Shown: positions 26,150 to 35,623, counted from the first letter of the stretch. The stretch is 64,000 nucleotides of DNA from Hahella sp. HNIBRBA332 (GCF_030719035.1 NZ_CP132203.1:3793501-3857500), one strand, 5' to 3'. Numbers and translations are program-made. The notes: generated by a model from the sequence alone, not told the origin.

Positions 26150-26761
26150 ATGACACAAAGACGGATAGATACAACAGATAACGATAATGAATTAAGCCTG
26201 CTGTTGCGGGAGGTCCGGGCGTGCAGGCTGTGCGAACAGCACTTGGATCCCAACCCTGTTGTGAAAGTGGGCGCCGCCGCCCGTCTGATGATTATCGGGC
26301 AGGCGCCGGGGACTCGCGTGCACGCAACCGGCATTCCCTGGAATGATCCCAGTGGCGACAGGCTGCGCGCCTGGCTCGGTTTGGACAAAGGTATCTTTTA
26401 CGACACCAGCCGGATCGCCATCATGCCGATGGGATTTTGCTATCCCGGCAAAGGCCGCAGCGGCGACCTTCCTCCGCGAAAAGAGTGTCATCAACACTGG
26501 CACCACAAAATTCTGGCGCACCTGCCTCGTCTGGAGACTTTCCTATTGGTGGGACAGTACGCGCAGCAAGCTTATTTGCCGAATGCTTACAAAAGCTTAT
26601 CGGAAAACGTTATGCATTGGCGCGACTGGTTTCCCCGACTGGTTCCACTACCGCACCCTTCTCCTCGCAACACTTTATGGTTGAAGCAACGGCCCTGGTT
26701 TGAAGAAGAGGTGATTCCTCAGGTGCGGAATCACGTGCACGATTTACTTAGTTCCGACTGA
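26150..26761 (+). CDS. Uracil-DNA glycosylase superfamily protein
   Basis: A 203-residue protein of the COG1573 UDG-like group. The motif-1 region is IIGQAPGTRVHATGIPWND with SGDRLRAWLG following; motif 2 is the LPHPSPRN segment near 165. An early CRLC pair is present but not the full four-cysteine set of family-4 iron-sulfur UDGs. Base-excision activity is plausible from the fold; whether uracil is the substrate is not shown. Its end overlaps the end of convergent yqcC by 14 bases. Confidence 0.85.
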   Translation: MTQRRIDTTDNDNELSLLLREVRACRLCEQHLDPNPVVKVGAAARLMIIGQAPGTRVHATGIPWNDPSGDRLRAWLGLDKGIFYDTSRIAIMPMGFCYPGKGRSGDLPPRKECHQHWHHKILAHLPRLETFLLVGQYAQQAYLPNAYKSLSENVMHWRDWFPRLVPLPHPSPRNTLWLKQRPWFEEEVIPQVRNHVHDLLSSD

Positions 26762-27119
26762 ATCCCTGACCATCCGGCAATACGTCCCGCGCGTTGTTGA
26801 TGGCTTCGTCCACCTTGCGCAATGAAGCTAAAAGGCCAGCCACTTTACTCAGTTGCCCTTGATACGCCATTTCCGCCGCCGGCTCAATTCCACTACGCAT
26901 AGGCGGCATGGGCGCACGGTATTCCACAATCACTTTCATGCGTTCAATAAATATGAATTGCAGCCACTCATGGAACTCCAGCGTGTCTGCGCAAAATGGC
27001 GTCACACTGGCGAGAGCCTCCTCGTGCGGCGGGTCTTCCCGCCACAAACCTAAATTTCGGAGTTCCAATTCCAGCCCCAACAGGACATCCGCCAACTCTA
27101 CGTATACTCGATCTGTCAC
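26748..27119 (-). CDS. YqcC family protein
   Basis: A 123-residue soluble helical protein of the YqcC (DUF446) family. Family blocks are LGLWREDPP near 24-32, FCADTLEFHEWLQFIFIERM near 42-61 and RSGIEPAAEMAY near 75. The start is GTG 27119 with AGTAGG five bases upstream. Function is unknown; in some gammas yqcC adjoins truC. Here it stands convergent to a UDG-like gene, overlapping its 3' end. Confidence 0.85.
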   Translation of the reverse strand: MTDRVYVELADVLLGLELELRNLGLWREDPPHEEALASVTPFCADTLEFHEWLQFIFIERMKVIVEYRAPMPPMRSGIEPAAEMAYQGQLSKVAGLLASLRKVDEAINNARDVLPDGQGFSRN

Positions 27120-27178
27120 TACTGCCTACTCTTACAACAATTACGTGCTCAAAAAAACAATGCTCTGACACACGCTGA

Positions 27179-27967
27179 TCAAGCCTCGGACAAGACAGAC
27201 GCTCCTTGGAGCATCGTGTGCAATTCCTGAAACTGCTGTGTCAGCGGATGCTTGGGAGCGAAATGTATCAGAGGCTCATGCGCCTGATGAGATTCCTTCA
27301 TCTTCACGGAGGCGTTCAGGCGCACCGGCAGTACCGGCAAGCCTTCTTCCTTCATGGACTCAATAATCTGCGTCGGCAGATTCGCTCGCGGTTGAAACTG
27401 ATTCGCGACAATCCCTTCCACTTTAAGATCTTTGTTGTGGTCCTCCTGCAAATCCTGGATCTCCCCAAGAATGGAGTACAAGGCCTGCCGGGAGAAGTCG
27501 TCGCAATCAAACGGAATCAGACATCGCTGGGCGGCGATTAACGCCGATCGGGTGTAAAAATTCAAGGCTGGGGCGGTATCAATATAAATTCGGTCGAATA
27601 CGTCACCCAACTTCACCAGCGCATCGCGCAGCTTATAAATCTTGTGCCGCGCCTCCAGCTTACGCTCCAAAAACTCCAGCTCAGGACTGGCGGGCATGAC
27701 AAAAAGATTGGGATAACGAGTAGCGTGAATGAAATCATCCACCTTTTTATTGAATAAGTTGAAAGCCATGGTCTGCTCAAAAAAGTCCGCCACCGTGTCC
27801 TTCAACTCCATGACGTTGCGGCTCAGCAGATAAAGGCTCGAATTGCCTTGCGGGTCCAGATCCACAACCAAGGTCTTGGAGCCCTGCGCGGCGCTGATGG
27901 CGGCCAGATTACAGACAATACTGGATTTACCCACTCCGCCTTTTTGATTAAAGACTACTCTGCGCAT
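27179..27967 (-). CDS. Orphan ParA-family ATPase
   Basis: A 262-residue MinD/ParA-type ATPase; ATG 27967 is preceded by GGGGGG and directly gives MRRVVFNQKGGVGKSS, so the longer frame to 28039 is not used. The deviant Walker A KGGVGKSS is at 8-15, Walker A' at VVDLDPQGNSS, and the YIDTAPALNFYTRSAL region supplies Walker B. There is no N-terminal helix-turn-helix, as in small chromosomal or plasmid-type ParA. No parB or centromere repeats are nearby, so it probably positions cargo other than the chromosome, or works with a distant partner. It is downstream of hda on the same strand. Confidence 0.88.
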   Translation of the reverse strand: MRRVVFNQKGGVGKSSIVCNLAAISAAQGSKTLVVDLDPQGNSSLYLLSRNVMELKDTVADFFEQTMAFNLFNKKVDDFIHATRYPNLFVMPASPELEFLERKLEARHKIYKLRDALVKLGDVFDRIYIDTAPALNFYTRSALIAAQRCLIPFDCDDFSRQALYSILGEIQDLQEDHNKDLKVEGIVANQFQPRANLPTQIIESMKEEGLPVLPVRLNASVKMKESHQAHEPLIHFAPKHPLTQQFQELHTMLQGASVLSEA

Positions 27968-28066
27968 AATCCCCCCGCTTATTTTTATATCCTGAAAATT
28001 CTTACTGATCAGGGGGGATTTTGCCAGCCAAACAGGCAAAAAGTTAGACCTTAAGGCCTGGAAGGG

Positions 28067-28765
28067 TCACCAATTCATCACAGATTTGACGAAAGGCACG
28101 GTTATGGGCCGTTTTTCCACCAGGGAAGCCTTGTCCAGTCGCTCCAAAATCAGAGAAAGCGAGCTTAAATCCCGTGGGGCGCGGCGCATAATGTACTGCT
28201 TAACCTCATCCGAAAGACGAAAGCCAATATTCGCCGCCTTGATATCCAGAACGTTAATGCGTTGCACCTCGTCCAGCTCAGGAAGGCGCACGCATTCTCC
28301 CCAAGCCAAGCGAGTCTTTAGGTCAGGTAACAAAAATGAGGTCTGGGAAGGCGCTTCCGCCGACGTGATCAGCCACTTGCAACCGCGATCGCGACAACGA
28401 TTAAACAAATGGAACAACGCCTCTTCCCACTCCGGCTGCCCGGCGATGGCGTCAATGTCATCGAAACACAGTACATCGAAAGATTCCAACCCGGCCAGCA
28501 CATCCACGCCAAAGTCCGCGTACTCACGCAAAGACAGATAAAAGCATTTCGCGTTGTGAAAGCCGTTACAGGCGGCCATCAGAAGGTGGGTTTTACCTTG
28601 AGCGGAGGCGCCGCAAATGGAAAACACGGTATCTTCAGACGCAGTGAGAAAGCGTTGAATGGACTGCACCACAACGCCGGAGGGGGGCTCGAAAAAGTTT
28701 TCCAGCGTAGCGCTTTCGCCATTCGACAGCCGCAGCGCCATTTGTGTGTTTTCTGATTTCCGCAT
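28067..28765 (-). CDS. hda: DnaA regulatory inactivator Hda
   Basis: A 232-residue AAA+ protein homologous to DnaA domain III. With the beta clamp it stimulates ATP hydrolysis by DnaA after initiation. The P-loop reads GASAQGKTHLL (about 52-62); sensor and arginine-finger regions follow (LCFDDIDAI, LLPDLKTRLAWGECV, LSDEVKQYIMRRAPRDLSSL). A clamp-binding motif (QxxL/SLPL type) is not obvious at the N-terminus except QMALRL at 8-13. The ATG has AGAAG immediately upstream. Cluster with DUF2066 and purM is shared with Pseudomonas. Confidence 0.93.
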   Translation of the reverse strand: MRKSENTQMALRLSNGESATLENFFEPPSGVVVQSIQRFLTASEDTVFSICGASAQGKTHLLMAACNGFHNAKCFYLSLREYADFGVDVLAGLESFDVLCFDDIDAIAGQPEWEEALFHLFNRCRDRGCKWLITSAEAPSQTSFLLPDLKTRLAWGECVRLPELDEVQRINVLDIKAANIGFRLSDEVKQYIMRRAPRDLSSLSLILERLDKASLVEKRPITVPFVKSVMNW

Positions 28766-28801
28766 CTTCTACGCAAAGTCTAATAAGCAGTTACAGCGCC
28801 T

Positions 28802-29389
28802 TCACTTGGCCAGTCCGTTGCGAGCGCGATAAAATCTGCCTCCCCACAGAATCACGTAGTGCGCGCCGCTGATGCAACTGGTCAGCGCGACAACCCAGAC
28901 TCCGCCCTCAAGAGCCCATGGAGGCATGGCTATTCCCGCGAGATTCAAAATCACCGCAAGGATAAAGGTTATCTGGCTCAGCGTACTGAGCTTGCCCCAC
29001 AGCGAGGGCTGCATTTTATAGGCGCCGACCAGTTTGTGGTAGGTCAAGGCTCCCGCCACTATGATCACATCCCGGGCGAAGACCAACAAGGTCAACCAAA
29101 GTGGTAGAACCTGATTGTAAGTCAACACGATAAACACCGTGACCAGCAAAGCTTTATCCGCCAACGGATCGGTCACGGCGCCGAAACGACTTGACCATTT
29201 GCAGGCCCGCGCCAGGAAACCATCCAACGCATCAGAGACGCCTGCGACAAAAAACAGCCACATGGCTTCCCGATATAGTTCACGGGCCAGACAGTATGCG
29301 ATCGGCCCAATCAGGAAAATGCGCAACACGGTTATGACATTAGGGATATGTCTCCACTCTAATCGCAAATCCTGCTTTCCTCCGGCCAT
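28802..29389 (-). CDS. CDP-alcohol phosphatidyltransferase family protein
   Basis: A 195-residue integral membrane enzyme with the complete family signature DxxDGxxAR-x8-GxxxD-x3-D, read here from DALDGFLAR through GAVTDPLADK. About five or six hydrophobic helices are present. The N-terminal HIPNVITVLRI resembles PgsA (phosphatidylglycerophosphate synthase) or cardiolipin synthase of the same family, but the headgroup cannot be fixed; a second pgsA elsewhere in the genome is likely. It lies between hda and DUF2066 on the same strand, and no good ribosome site precedes the ATG. Confidence 0.88.
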   Translation of the reverse strand: MAGGKQDLRLEWRHIPNVITVLRIFLIGPIAYCLARELYREAMWLFFVAGVSDALDGFLARACKWSSRFGAVTDPLADKALLVTVFIVLTYNQVLPLWLTLLVFARDVIIVAGALTYHKLVGAYKMQPSLWGKLSTLSQITFILAVILNLAGIAMPPWALEGGVWVVALTSCISGAHYVILWGGRFYRARNGLAK

Positions 29390-29539
29390 GAAAAAATCTG
29401 AAGTTATCCGGAAACCTGTTGCGTCGTCATTCCGTGTGACGGCCCGGCGTACGGGCGTCGCTCTAATTGAATACTGCTCTCTAGCTCACCCTGACGAAAG
29501 AGACCGCAGCTTGGGGAAACGCCAGGGCCTCTAGTCAGC

Positions 29540-30655
29540 CTAGCGGTCGCCCGCCCAGGAATAATAAAGTCTGCGTCCGACCTCTTCCTGAGTAGAAGGA
29601 CCTAACTCAGGACGCAGTCTTGGCTGTAGCGCCAGATGTTCCGCCAGCTGTTCGGGGTAACCATTCAGCTTCAATTGAAAACGTACGATGTCTTCACCGA
29701 CATACACAGGCTCCGCTTTCTTAACTGGAGCCAGTTGACGCATATACTTGAGAATATCCGCATAAGCGCGGAAATCCGTAACATTCGACACTTCCACGGT
29801 CACTTCATCACCCTGGGCGTCCACCCCCAGGTTAACCGCATACTTATGGGCCAGCGACAGCGCTACGGACTCCATCATCTTATCCGCCATAGCGCTGATT
29901 GTGTCCGCTTCGACATTCTCTTCCGCGATTTTCTGGCCACTGACGCGCAACTGCCACATGCCGCTCCAACGACCGCTTCTCGGATAGGCTCGCACCATCA
30001 GGATAGAGTCATGACTGTAACGCGTGGAAGACGCCTCAACAGGCTCCGCGAAAAAACCCCATAAATCCGAAGTATTCAGACTGGACGCATCCTGCAGATC
30101 CATCAACGGCAACAATAGAGGCACACCCCAACGCTGCGCGGAATATTTCACCGCAGCCACCAAGTTGTGAGAAGCGCCTTCGCCCAGGATCTCACGTCCG
30201 CGATCGCCTTCCACCGCCATCCATACCAGCACCTGCGGCCGATTGCGGCCCCATACGGGTACTTTGTACTGACTGAGCAGGTTCTCAAACCCCTGTGCGG
30301 AGTAATGCGCTTTCAATACAAGCAGACGACGCGGACCGGAACCTGAATCCACTACCGCGTATCCATAACTGTATTCCTCCAACAGACGCGGCGCCTGCTC
30401 CGCCAACACCGCCACATCCAAGACATTGCGCCAGCCGCCATTACCTGCGACGCGATCCATGACCATGCCTGCGCCTTTCTCGACAGCTTCGGCGCGTTCT
30501 TTCGGGTTCTGTCCGGAAACTGGCACTTCCACGTCATAAATATCGCTGATCGCGACAGCGTGGGCATATCCGCACAGTAAGAATAAAGATAAAAACGACA
30601 GTATCCGGCGTTTCAGGACGATCGCCCGGAACAACAATCTAGCGGCCTGTTTCAA
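29540..30655 (-). CDS. DUF2066 domain-containing exported protein
   Basis: A 371-residue protein with an N-terminal signal peptide (hydrophobic core about 19-30, cleavage probable after AHA). The DUF2066 domain covers most of the mature protein; YDVEVPVSGQNPKERAEAVEKG and VLVWMAVEGDRGREILGE are conserved-looking blocks. Start TTG 30655 is supported by GGGAGGA five bases upstream. It is divergent from purM, a pairing also found in Pseudomonas. The protein should be periplasmic; its function is unknown. Confidence 0.9.
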   Translation of the reverse strand: MKQAARLLFRAIVLKRRILSFLSLFLLCGYAHAVAISDIYDVEVPVSGQNPKERAEAVEKGAGMVMDRVAGNGGWRNVLDVAVLAEQAPRLLEEYSYGYAVVDSGSGPRRLLVLKAHYSAQGFENLLSQYKVPVWGRNRPQVLVWMAVEGDRGREILGEGASHNLVAAVKYSAQRWGVPLLLPLMDLQDASSLNTSDLWGFFAEPVEASSTRYSHDSILMVRAYPRSGRWSGMWQLRVSGQKIAEENVEADTISAMADKMMESVALSLAHKYAVNLGVDAQGDEVTVEVSNVTDFRAYADILKYMRQLAPVKKAEPVYVGEDIVRFQLKLNGYPEQLAEHLALQPRLRPELGPSTQEEVGRRLYYSWAGDR

Positions 30656-30878
30656 GCCATCCTCCCGTATTTTTCAAACTACGGACGACCCGACGCAATC
30701 GCCCGGGAGCGCCCTTTTCGCCCCTTCCACCACAGTATCGTCAGGCGGGTGATATACGGAGCCTAAGCACGACAGGCAAGGATACACCATTTAACTTTTC
30801 TCCACTATTAAAGCCGATTAACTTCAATGCCGCCCGACTCTTCAGTCGAATAGCCGCTACGACTTATTGTTTACTGCA

Positions 30879-30908
30879 TTGGCGCTGGGGGAACTGGGCT
30901 GTTAAAAT
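30879..30908 (+). promoter_or_regulatory. Candidate purM promoter
   Basis: TTGGCG and TAAAAT separated by 18 bases lie 45 bases before the purM ATG. I see no E. coli-type PurR operator. Confidence 0.4.
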
Positions 30909-30952
30909 ACGCCTCCTTTCCGTGGACCTACGCTATAGGGCAGACACCTATT

Positions 30953-32011
30953 ATGACCGCTTCCAATGACAAGCCTTCTTTAAGTTATCGTGACGCTGGG
31001 GTTGATATCGACGCTGGCAATGCGCTGGTGCAGCGCATCAAGGGCGCCGCGCAGGCGACGCGCCGTCCGGAAGTGATGGCCGGACTCGGCGGATTCGGCG
31101 CCCTGTTCGAACTGCCGAAAGGCTATCAGGAGCCGGTTCTGGTTTCCGGCACCGACGGCGTGGGCACCAAGCTACGACTGGCCATGCAAATAAACAAGCA
31201 CGACACCATCGGCATCGACTTGGTGGCCATGTGTGTCAACGATCTGATCGTACAGGGCGCCGAACCTTTGTTTTTCCTGGATTACTACGCCACCGGCAAA
31301 CTGTCCGTGGACGTGGCGGCGACCGTCGTCACCGGCATCGGCGAAGGCTGTCGTCAGGCGGGCTGCTCACTGGTCGGCGGCGAGACCGCAGAAATGCCCG
31401 GCATGTACGAAGGCGACGACTATGATCTGGCCGGCTTCTGCGTTGGGATCGTTGAAAAGTCCAAAATTATTGACGGCAGCCTGGTCAAACCCGGCGATGT
31501 ACTGCTTGGACTGGCCTCCTCCGGCGTTCACTCCAATGGCTACTCTCTGGTGCGCAAGATCGTAGAAGTCAGCGGCGCAGATTTGAATCAGCCGTTTGGC
31601 GACGCCACCCTGGGCGAAGCGCTGCTTGCGCCCACTCGCATCTACGTTAAACCGTTGCTGGAACTGATCCGTCAGACTCCTGTCCACGCGCTATCCCATA
31701 TTACTGGCGGCGGCCTGCTGGAAAACCTGCCCCGTGTACTGCCTGCGCATGCGAAGGCTGTCGTCGACGTCAGCGCCTTCGCGATTCCCGCACTATTCAG
31801 TTGGTTGCAGGAAAACGGCAATGTCGCTTGGAACGAAATGTTCCGCACCTTCAACTGCGGTATTGGCATGGTGGTTTGCGTACCCGCGGACAGCGCCGAA
31901 AAAGCGCAGGAGTTACTGAGCGCAGCAGGAGAGACAGTGTTTCGTCTGGGAACGATAGAAGCCCACACGGAAGAAGAACCCGTTGTCGAACTGAAAGGCT
32001 TGGTTGACTAA
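30953..32011 (+). CDS. purM: Phosphoribosylformylglycinamidine cyclo-ligase (AIR synthetase)
   Basis: A 352-residue ATP-dependent enzyme forming aminoimidazole ribotide in purine synthesis. Family motifs: LSYRDAGVDIDAGNALV at the start, the glycine-rich LVSGTDGVGTKL ATP-binding stretch, IGIDLVAMCVNDLIVQGAEPLFFLDY, LVGGETAEMPGMY and HITGGGLLENLPR. Length is normal. It is followed by purN with a two-base gap. Confidence 0.98.
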   Translation: MTASNDKPSLSYRDAGVDIDAGNALVQRIKGAAQATRRPEVMAGLGGFGALFELPKGYQEPVLVSGTDGVGTKLRLAMQINKHDTIGIDLVAMCVNDLIVQGAEPLFFLDYYATGKLSVDVAATVVTGIGEGCRQAGCSLVGGETAEMPGMYEGDDYDLAGFCVGIVEKSKIIDGSLVKPGDVLLGLASSGVHSNGYSLVRKIVEVSGADLNQPFGDATLGEALLAPTRIYVKPLLELIRQTPVHALSHITGGGLLENLPRVLPAHAKAVVDVSAFAIPALFSWLQENGNVAWNEMFRTFNCGIGMVVCVPADSAEKAQELLSAAGETVFRLGTIEAHTEEEPVVELKGLVD

Positions 32012-32013
32012 GC

Positions 32014-32700
32014 GTGACTATTGCAACTGAATCCGCGCCGCGGCGAATCGTCGTTTTAATTTCTGGCTCTGGCAGCAACCTGCAGGCATTGCTGGACGCC
32101 GTCACCGCAGATACCGTTCACGGCGAGATTGTCAGTGTCATCAGTAATAAAGAGAACGCCTACGGCCTTGAGCGCGCCGCCAAGACGGGCGTTCCCGCGA
32201 CAGTAATCGACCATAAGCAATTTGAAACCCGGACCGACTTTGACCAGGCGCTGATGGCGGAAATAGACCGCCACACTCCTGATCTGGTGGTGCTGGCGGG
32301 CTTCATGCGCATTCTTACAGTCGAGTTCGTGCGCCATTATCATGGGCGCATGCTCAACATCCACCCTTCACTGCTGCCCAAGTATCAGGGGCTCAACACA
32401 CATCAAAGGGCGCTGGAAGCTGGCGACACAGCACATGGCGCCACAGTGCATTTTGTAACGGAAGAACTGGACGGCGGCCCCAACATTATCCAGGCGGTCG
32501 TTCCCGTTCTGCCCGGCGACGATCCCAAGCGCCTGGCGGATCGCGTACAATTGCAGGAGCACCTTATATATCCGCAAGCCGTGCGCTGGTTCTGCGAAAG
32601 CAGGCTGGTCATGCGCGACGAGCGCGCCTATCTGGATGACGCCGAACTTCCTCCCGCCGGATTACAAATCAGCAATGCGATAACGCCTGGGGACGCTTGA
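32014..32700 (+). CDS. purN: Phosphoribosylglycinamide formyltransferase
   Basis: A 228-residue GAR transformylase using 10-formyltetrahydrofolate. The start GTG 32014 is the only sensible one, two bases after purM, giving the conserved VLISGSGSNLQALLD loop. Catalytic Asn and His are in MLNIHPSLLPKYQG and the DGGPNIIQA segment carries the catalytic-loop region. It forms an operon with purM. The C-terminal tail of about 20 residues after the fold is slightly longer than usual. Confidence 0.97.
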   Translation: MTIATESAPRRIVVLISGSGSNLQALLDAVTADTVHGEIVSVISNKENAYGLERAAKTGVPATVIDHKQFETRTDFDQALMAEIDRHTPDLVVLAGFMRILTVEFVRHYHGRMLNIHPSLLPKYQGLNTHQRALEAGDTAHGATVHFVTEELDGGPNIIQAVVPVLPGDDPKRLADRVQLQEHLIYPQAVRWFCESRLVMRDERAYLDDAELPPAGLQISNAITPGDA

Positions 32701-32757
32701 TCCCAGGCGCCTGAGCGCTTAATGTTGATCTGTCAGTTAAACAACGGAGAACCATAT

Positions 32758-33522
32758 ATGCGGGGACACCTCAGGGCGCTCGCAGATACACTAAGGCTTC
32801 CTGTTGCATGTTCGTTATTTTTAGTAGCGGCCTCTGCAGTAACAGCGCCGAGTCAGGCCTACGCAAATCAGGAGTTGATCCCCACCAAGGCGGAATATAA
32901 AGCTTCTTACAAAAAAGGCATTCCCATTCGCGGCACCGCCGTTAGAGAGTTAAAACAGCTTGAGGATGGCTCCTGGTCGTACAATTTCGATGTGAACTCG
33001 TTCATCGTGGATATTAATGAGCGCGTTAATTTCCAATGGGTTAACAACTACATCCGCCCCACCAACTACTCCTATGAGCGGAGCGGCTGGGTTAAGGACA
33101 AAAAAGCCACCGTGGATTTCAACTGGGACAAGATGTCCGTTCGCAACAATGTTGAGAACAAGCCATGGAGCATGACCATTCCAGAGCAGACACTGGACAA
33201 GCTCAGCTACCAGTTACAGCTACGTCTGGACTTGGCGAAAGGGATGACCGACCTAGTTTATAAGGTCGCAGATGGCGGACATCTCAAGGAATTCGTCTTC
33301 AGTGTAGTTGGCGAAGAAAAGCTGGACACCCGCCTGGGGAAAATCGACTGCATCGTCGTGGAAAAAGTTCGCAAGCCGGACAGCGATCGACAAACCCGCC
33401 TCTGGTTCGCTAAGGACTGGAATTACCTGTTGGTGCAAATGGTGCAGATTGAACCGGATGGAGAGAAATACGAAATCTATCTGGAAAAGGCCAAAGTGGG
33501 CGACCGGGTTATCAAACCCTGA
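32758..33522 (+). CDS. DUF3108 domain-containing exported protein
   Basis: A 254-residue protein; ATG 32758 has GGAGA eight bases upstream, and the next 30 residues form a signal peptide (hydrophobic core VACSLFLVAASAV, cleavage probable after AYA). The mature part is beta-rich, with YKASYKKGIPIRGTAVREL and LGKIDCIVVEKVR typical of DUF3108. It is expected in the periplasm. The same gene follows purN in Pseudomonas. Function is unknown. A strong bidirectional terminator follows. Confidence 0.88.
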   Translation: MRGHLRALADTLRLPVACSLFLVAASAVTAPSQAYANQELIPTKAEYKASYKKGIPIRGTAVRELKQLEDGSWSYNFDVNSFIVDINERVNFQWVNNYIRPTNYSYERSGWVKDKKATVDFNWDKMSVRNNVENKPWSMTIPEQTLDKLSYQLQLRLDLAKGMTDLVYKVADGGHLKEFVFSVVGEEKLDTRLGKIDCIVVEKVRKPDSDRQTRLWFAKDWNYLLVQMVQIEPDGEKYEIYLEKAKVGDRVIKP

Positions 33523-33542
33523 CGCACCACTCTTAGTTACTC

Positions 33543-33578
33543 ATCCGTACAGAGCGAAAGCGCTCGCTCCGTACGGAT
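33543..33578. terminator. Convergent terminator between the DUF3108 gene and avtA
   Basis: ATCCGTAC pairs with GTACGGAT, and an inner GAGCG with CGCTC, giving a 13-bp stem with one mismatch; a short T stretch follows on the plus strand. Confidence 0.7.
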
Positions 33579-33586
33579 TTCATCAA

Positions 33587-34843
33587 TCAGGACTTTTCTG
33601 CGTAAAGGCGACGGATCTCTTCCGCCATAATCTTCAAGCCCTTCTCCACCAACTCCTCGTCCTGCGAATAAGTAATACGCAGACACTCATGAGTATGCTC
33701 CCACTCTTCCTGCAATCCCGGGAAGAAATAGTGGCCAGACACCACCAACACACCCTTTTGCTTCAGGCGCTGGTAAAGCTCATGACTGGAAAGCGGGAAA
33801 TCGCGCAGCCATAGCCACAGAAACATGGCGCCCTCCGCTTTGTGCAACGCAAAAGGCAACCCATCCAACTCTCGATGCAGCGTCGCCACCGCCTTCTCAG
33901 CCTTAGCCTGATAGCATGGCTTAACCACTTCACGGCTGATTCGCAGAATTTCGCCGCTGCGGACAAAGTCTTTGGTCAACATAGCGCCGAAGCTTCCTGG
34001 CGCCAGATTAACGATGGCATTAACCGACGCCACAGCTTTGATGATTTCCGGTTGAGCGATCACGATCCCCGTTCTGACCGCCGGCAAGCCCAGCTTGGAC
34101 AGGCTCAAGCACAATATCAAATGCTCATCCCAAACGGGTTTGGCGTCGATGTACACCAAGTCAGGGAAAGGCAGGCCGTAAGCGCCGTCGACAATGAGCG
34201 GCACATCATGCTCCTTCGCCATAGCGATCAAGCGCGCCATTTCAGTGTCGGTCAATACATTGCCCGTCGGGTTGGTGGGACGGGATACGCACATGGCGCC
34301 GACATTCTCGTCAATATTGAGATGGTCAAAATCAACGTGGTATTTAAAAGTATGCTCATCCAGCATTTCGATGGTCGGCCTGGATGAGATAAAGAAATCT
34401 TCACTGAGTCCAGCGTCCGCATAGCCAATGTACTCTGGCGTCATCGGCAACATAATGCGTTTATGACCACCATCGGGATAACGCCCGGCGAACATGTTGA
34501 AGAGAATAAAAAAGGCGGACTGACTGCCATTGGTAAGAGCGATGTTTTCCGGCTTGATCGGCCAACCGTACTCCCGGCTCAACAACTCCGCCAAAGCGGC
34601 GATAAATTGCTTCTCCCCTTGAGGCGGGTCATAGATGCCAGTCAATTTACGGAATTCGTCTGCGTCAGCGCTGATGCGCGCCAACTGGTCTTGGAACGCG
34701 GCTTGAACTTCGGGGATGTTGCCTGGGTTGCCGCCCCCCATCATGATCATGTCGCCTCCGGCAAGGGCGTTCCCCAAATCCTCCATTAACGAATTGATGC
34801 CAGCTTCCCTGGTAAACTTGGTTCCAAATTCCGATAACAACAT
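33587..34843 (-). CDS. avtA: Valine-pyruvate transaminase
   Basis: A 418-residue fold-type I PLP aminotransferase, interconverting valine/2-ketoisovalerate with pyruvate/alanine. The N-terminal MLLSEFGTKFTREAGI is characteristic of AvtA. The PLP lysine is in LSLSKLGLPAVRTG, and SRPTNPTGNVLT and the VDGAYGLPFPD aspartate contact the cofactor. AAGGGGAG lies directly upstream of ATG. It is monocistronic, convergent with DUF3108. Confidence 0.95.
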   Translation of the reverse strand: MLLSEFGTKFTREAGINSLMEDLGNALAGGDMIMMGGGNPGNIPEVQAAFQDQLARISADADEFRKLTGIYDPPQGEKQFIAALAELLSREYGWPIKPENIALTNGSQSAFFILFNMFAGRYPDGGHKRIMLPMTPEYIGYADAGLSEDFFISSRPTIEMLDEHTFKYHVDFDHLNIDENVGAMCVSRPTNPTGNVLTDTEMARLIAMAKEHDVPLIVDGAYGLPFPDLVYIDAKPVWDEHLILCLSLSKLGLPAVRTGIVIAQPEIIKAVASVNAIVNLAPGSFGAMLTKDFVRSGEILRISREVVKPCYQAKAEKAVATLHRELDGLPFALHKAEGAMFLWLWLRDFPLSSHELYQRLKQKGVLVVSGHYFFPGLQEEWEHTHECLRITYSQDEELVEKGLKIMAEEIRRLYAEKS

Positions 34844-35026
34844 GACACTCCCCTTACGCTCGACTCATTATTTTAATGGCGTCCGGCGACCGGAAAACTT
34901 CGCCGAACCGATAATAGTTTAAGGCTTTTTCCCGCAGAGAACCTCTACGGGGAGCGTCAGAGACTACAATTTTTAGCTGAATGCAGACAATTGTATTTTT
35001 ACGGATGCGCTTGCTGGCACGAACGA

Positions 35027-35623
35027 TTATCCATCCAGAGAAATACCAATATTACTCACGCCACCCTGGCGACTGAGCTTACGTATCTCCGCCAGCCCTT
35101 CGGCAGTGGGCGCGCGTAGCTCCTGCAGTTTGGCGTAAAGTTCATCATGAAATGCTAATTCATCCTTCACCAAGGGATGTTTATCCCACAAGGCCACCAG
35201 CTCGTCGTCGGAAAGCCCCTCGCCTTCGGAGAACTCAACAAAATCCGTCACTGTGCGGAAGGAGATTTCAGAAGCTTCGCGCGCCTTTTTGGTTTTCTCA
35301 TCATCCCACAACTGCAGCCCAAGCAGGAGCAACTGGGCCCAGTCAGACGCCGGGCGCGCGCCATAGGCGTCAATGTCGCTGAGTTGATCGAGGAACTCTT
35401 CCAGCTTTTCCACGTAGGGCAAAGTTTGCAGCTTGGCGTTTTCCTGCACCGTTTTCCACAATGCGCCCAGAACCCCTTTCACTTCACGGGACAGCGCCAA
35501 CTCCTGAGACTCGACGAACAACTTCAGGTTCGGGGTCGCCCGTTCCGCCAAAGATAAGACAAATACAACTTGCCGCCAGCCACGCAGACTTTCGAGTTTT
35601 TTAAAATGCTTTAAAGACGCCAC
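35027..35623 (-). CDS. YjaG family protein (DUF416)
   Basis: A 198-residue soluble, mostly helical protein of the YjaG/DUF416 family. The start (LESLRGWRQVVFVLSLAERATPNLKLF) and the end (SRQGGVSNIGIS) align with E. coli YjaG. The start is GTG 35623 with TAAGGAG seven bases upstream, a very strong site. Its function is unknown; in E. coli it lies near nfi and hupA. Here it is a single gene between avtA and an aldolase. Confidence 0.92.
   Translation of the reverse strand: MASLKHFKKLESLRGWRQVVFVLSLAERATPNLKLFVESQELALSREVKGVLGALWKTVQENAKLQTLPYVEKLEEFLDQLSDIDAYGARPASDWAQLLLLGLQLWDDEKTKKAREASEISFRTVTDFVEFSEGEGLSDDELVALWDKHPLVKDELAFHDELYAKLQELRAPTAEGLAEIRKLSRQGGVSNIGISLDG

Noticed and set aside
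27968..28039. Longer N-terminus for ParA
   Set aside because: The G-rich ribosome site directly precedes ATG 27967, which begins at the first beta strand of the ATPase.
34931..34951. CCCGCAGAG/CTCTACGGG hairpin as a terminator
   Set aside because: The homopolymer run is on the wrong side for either strand (A after the stem on minus, none on plus).
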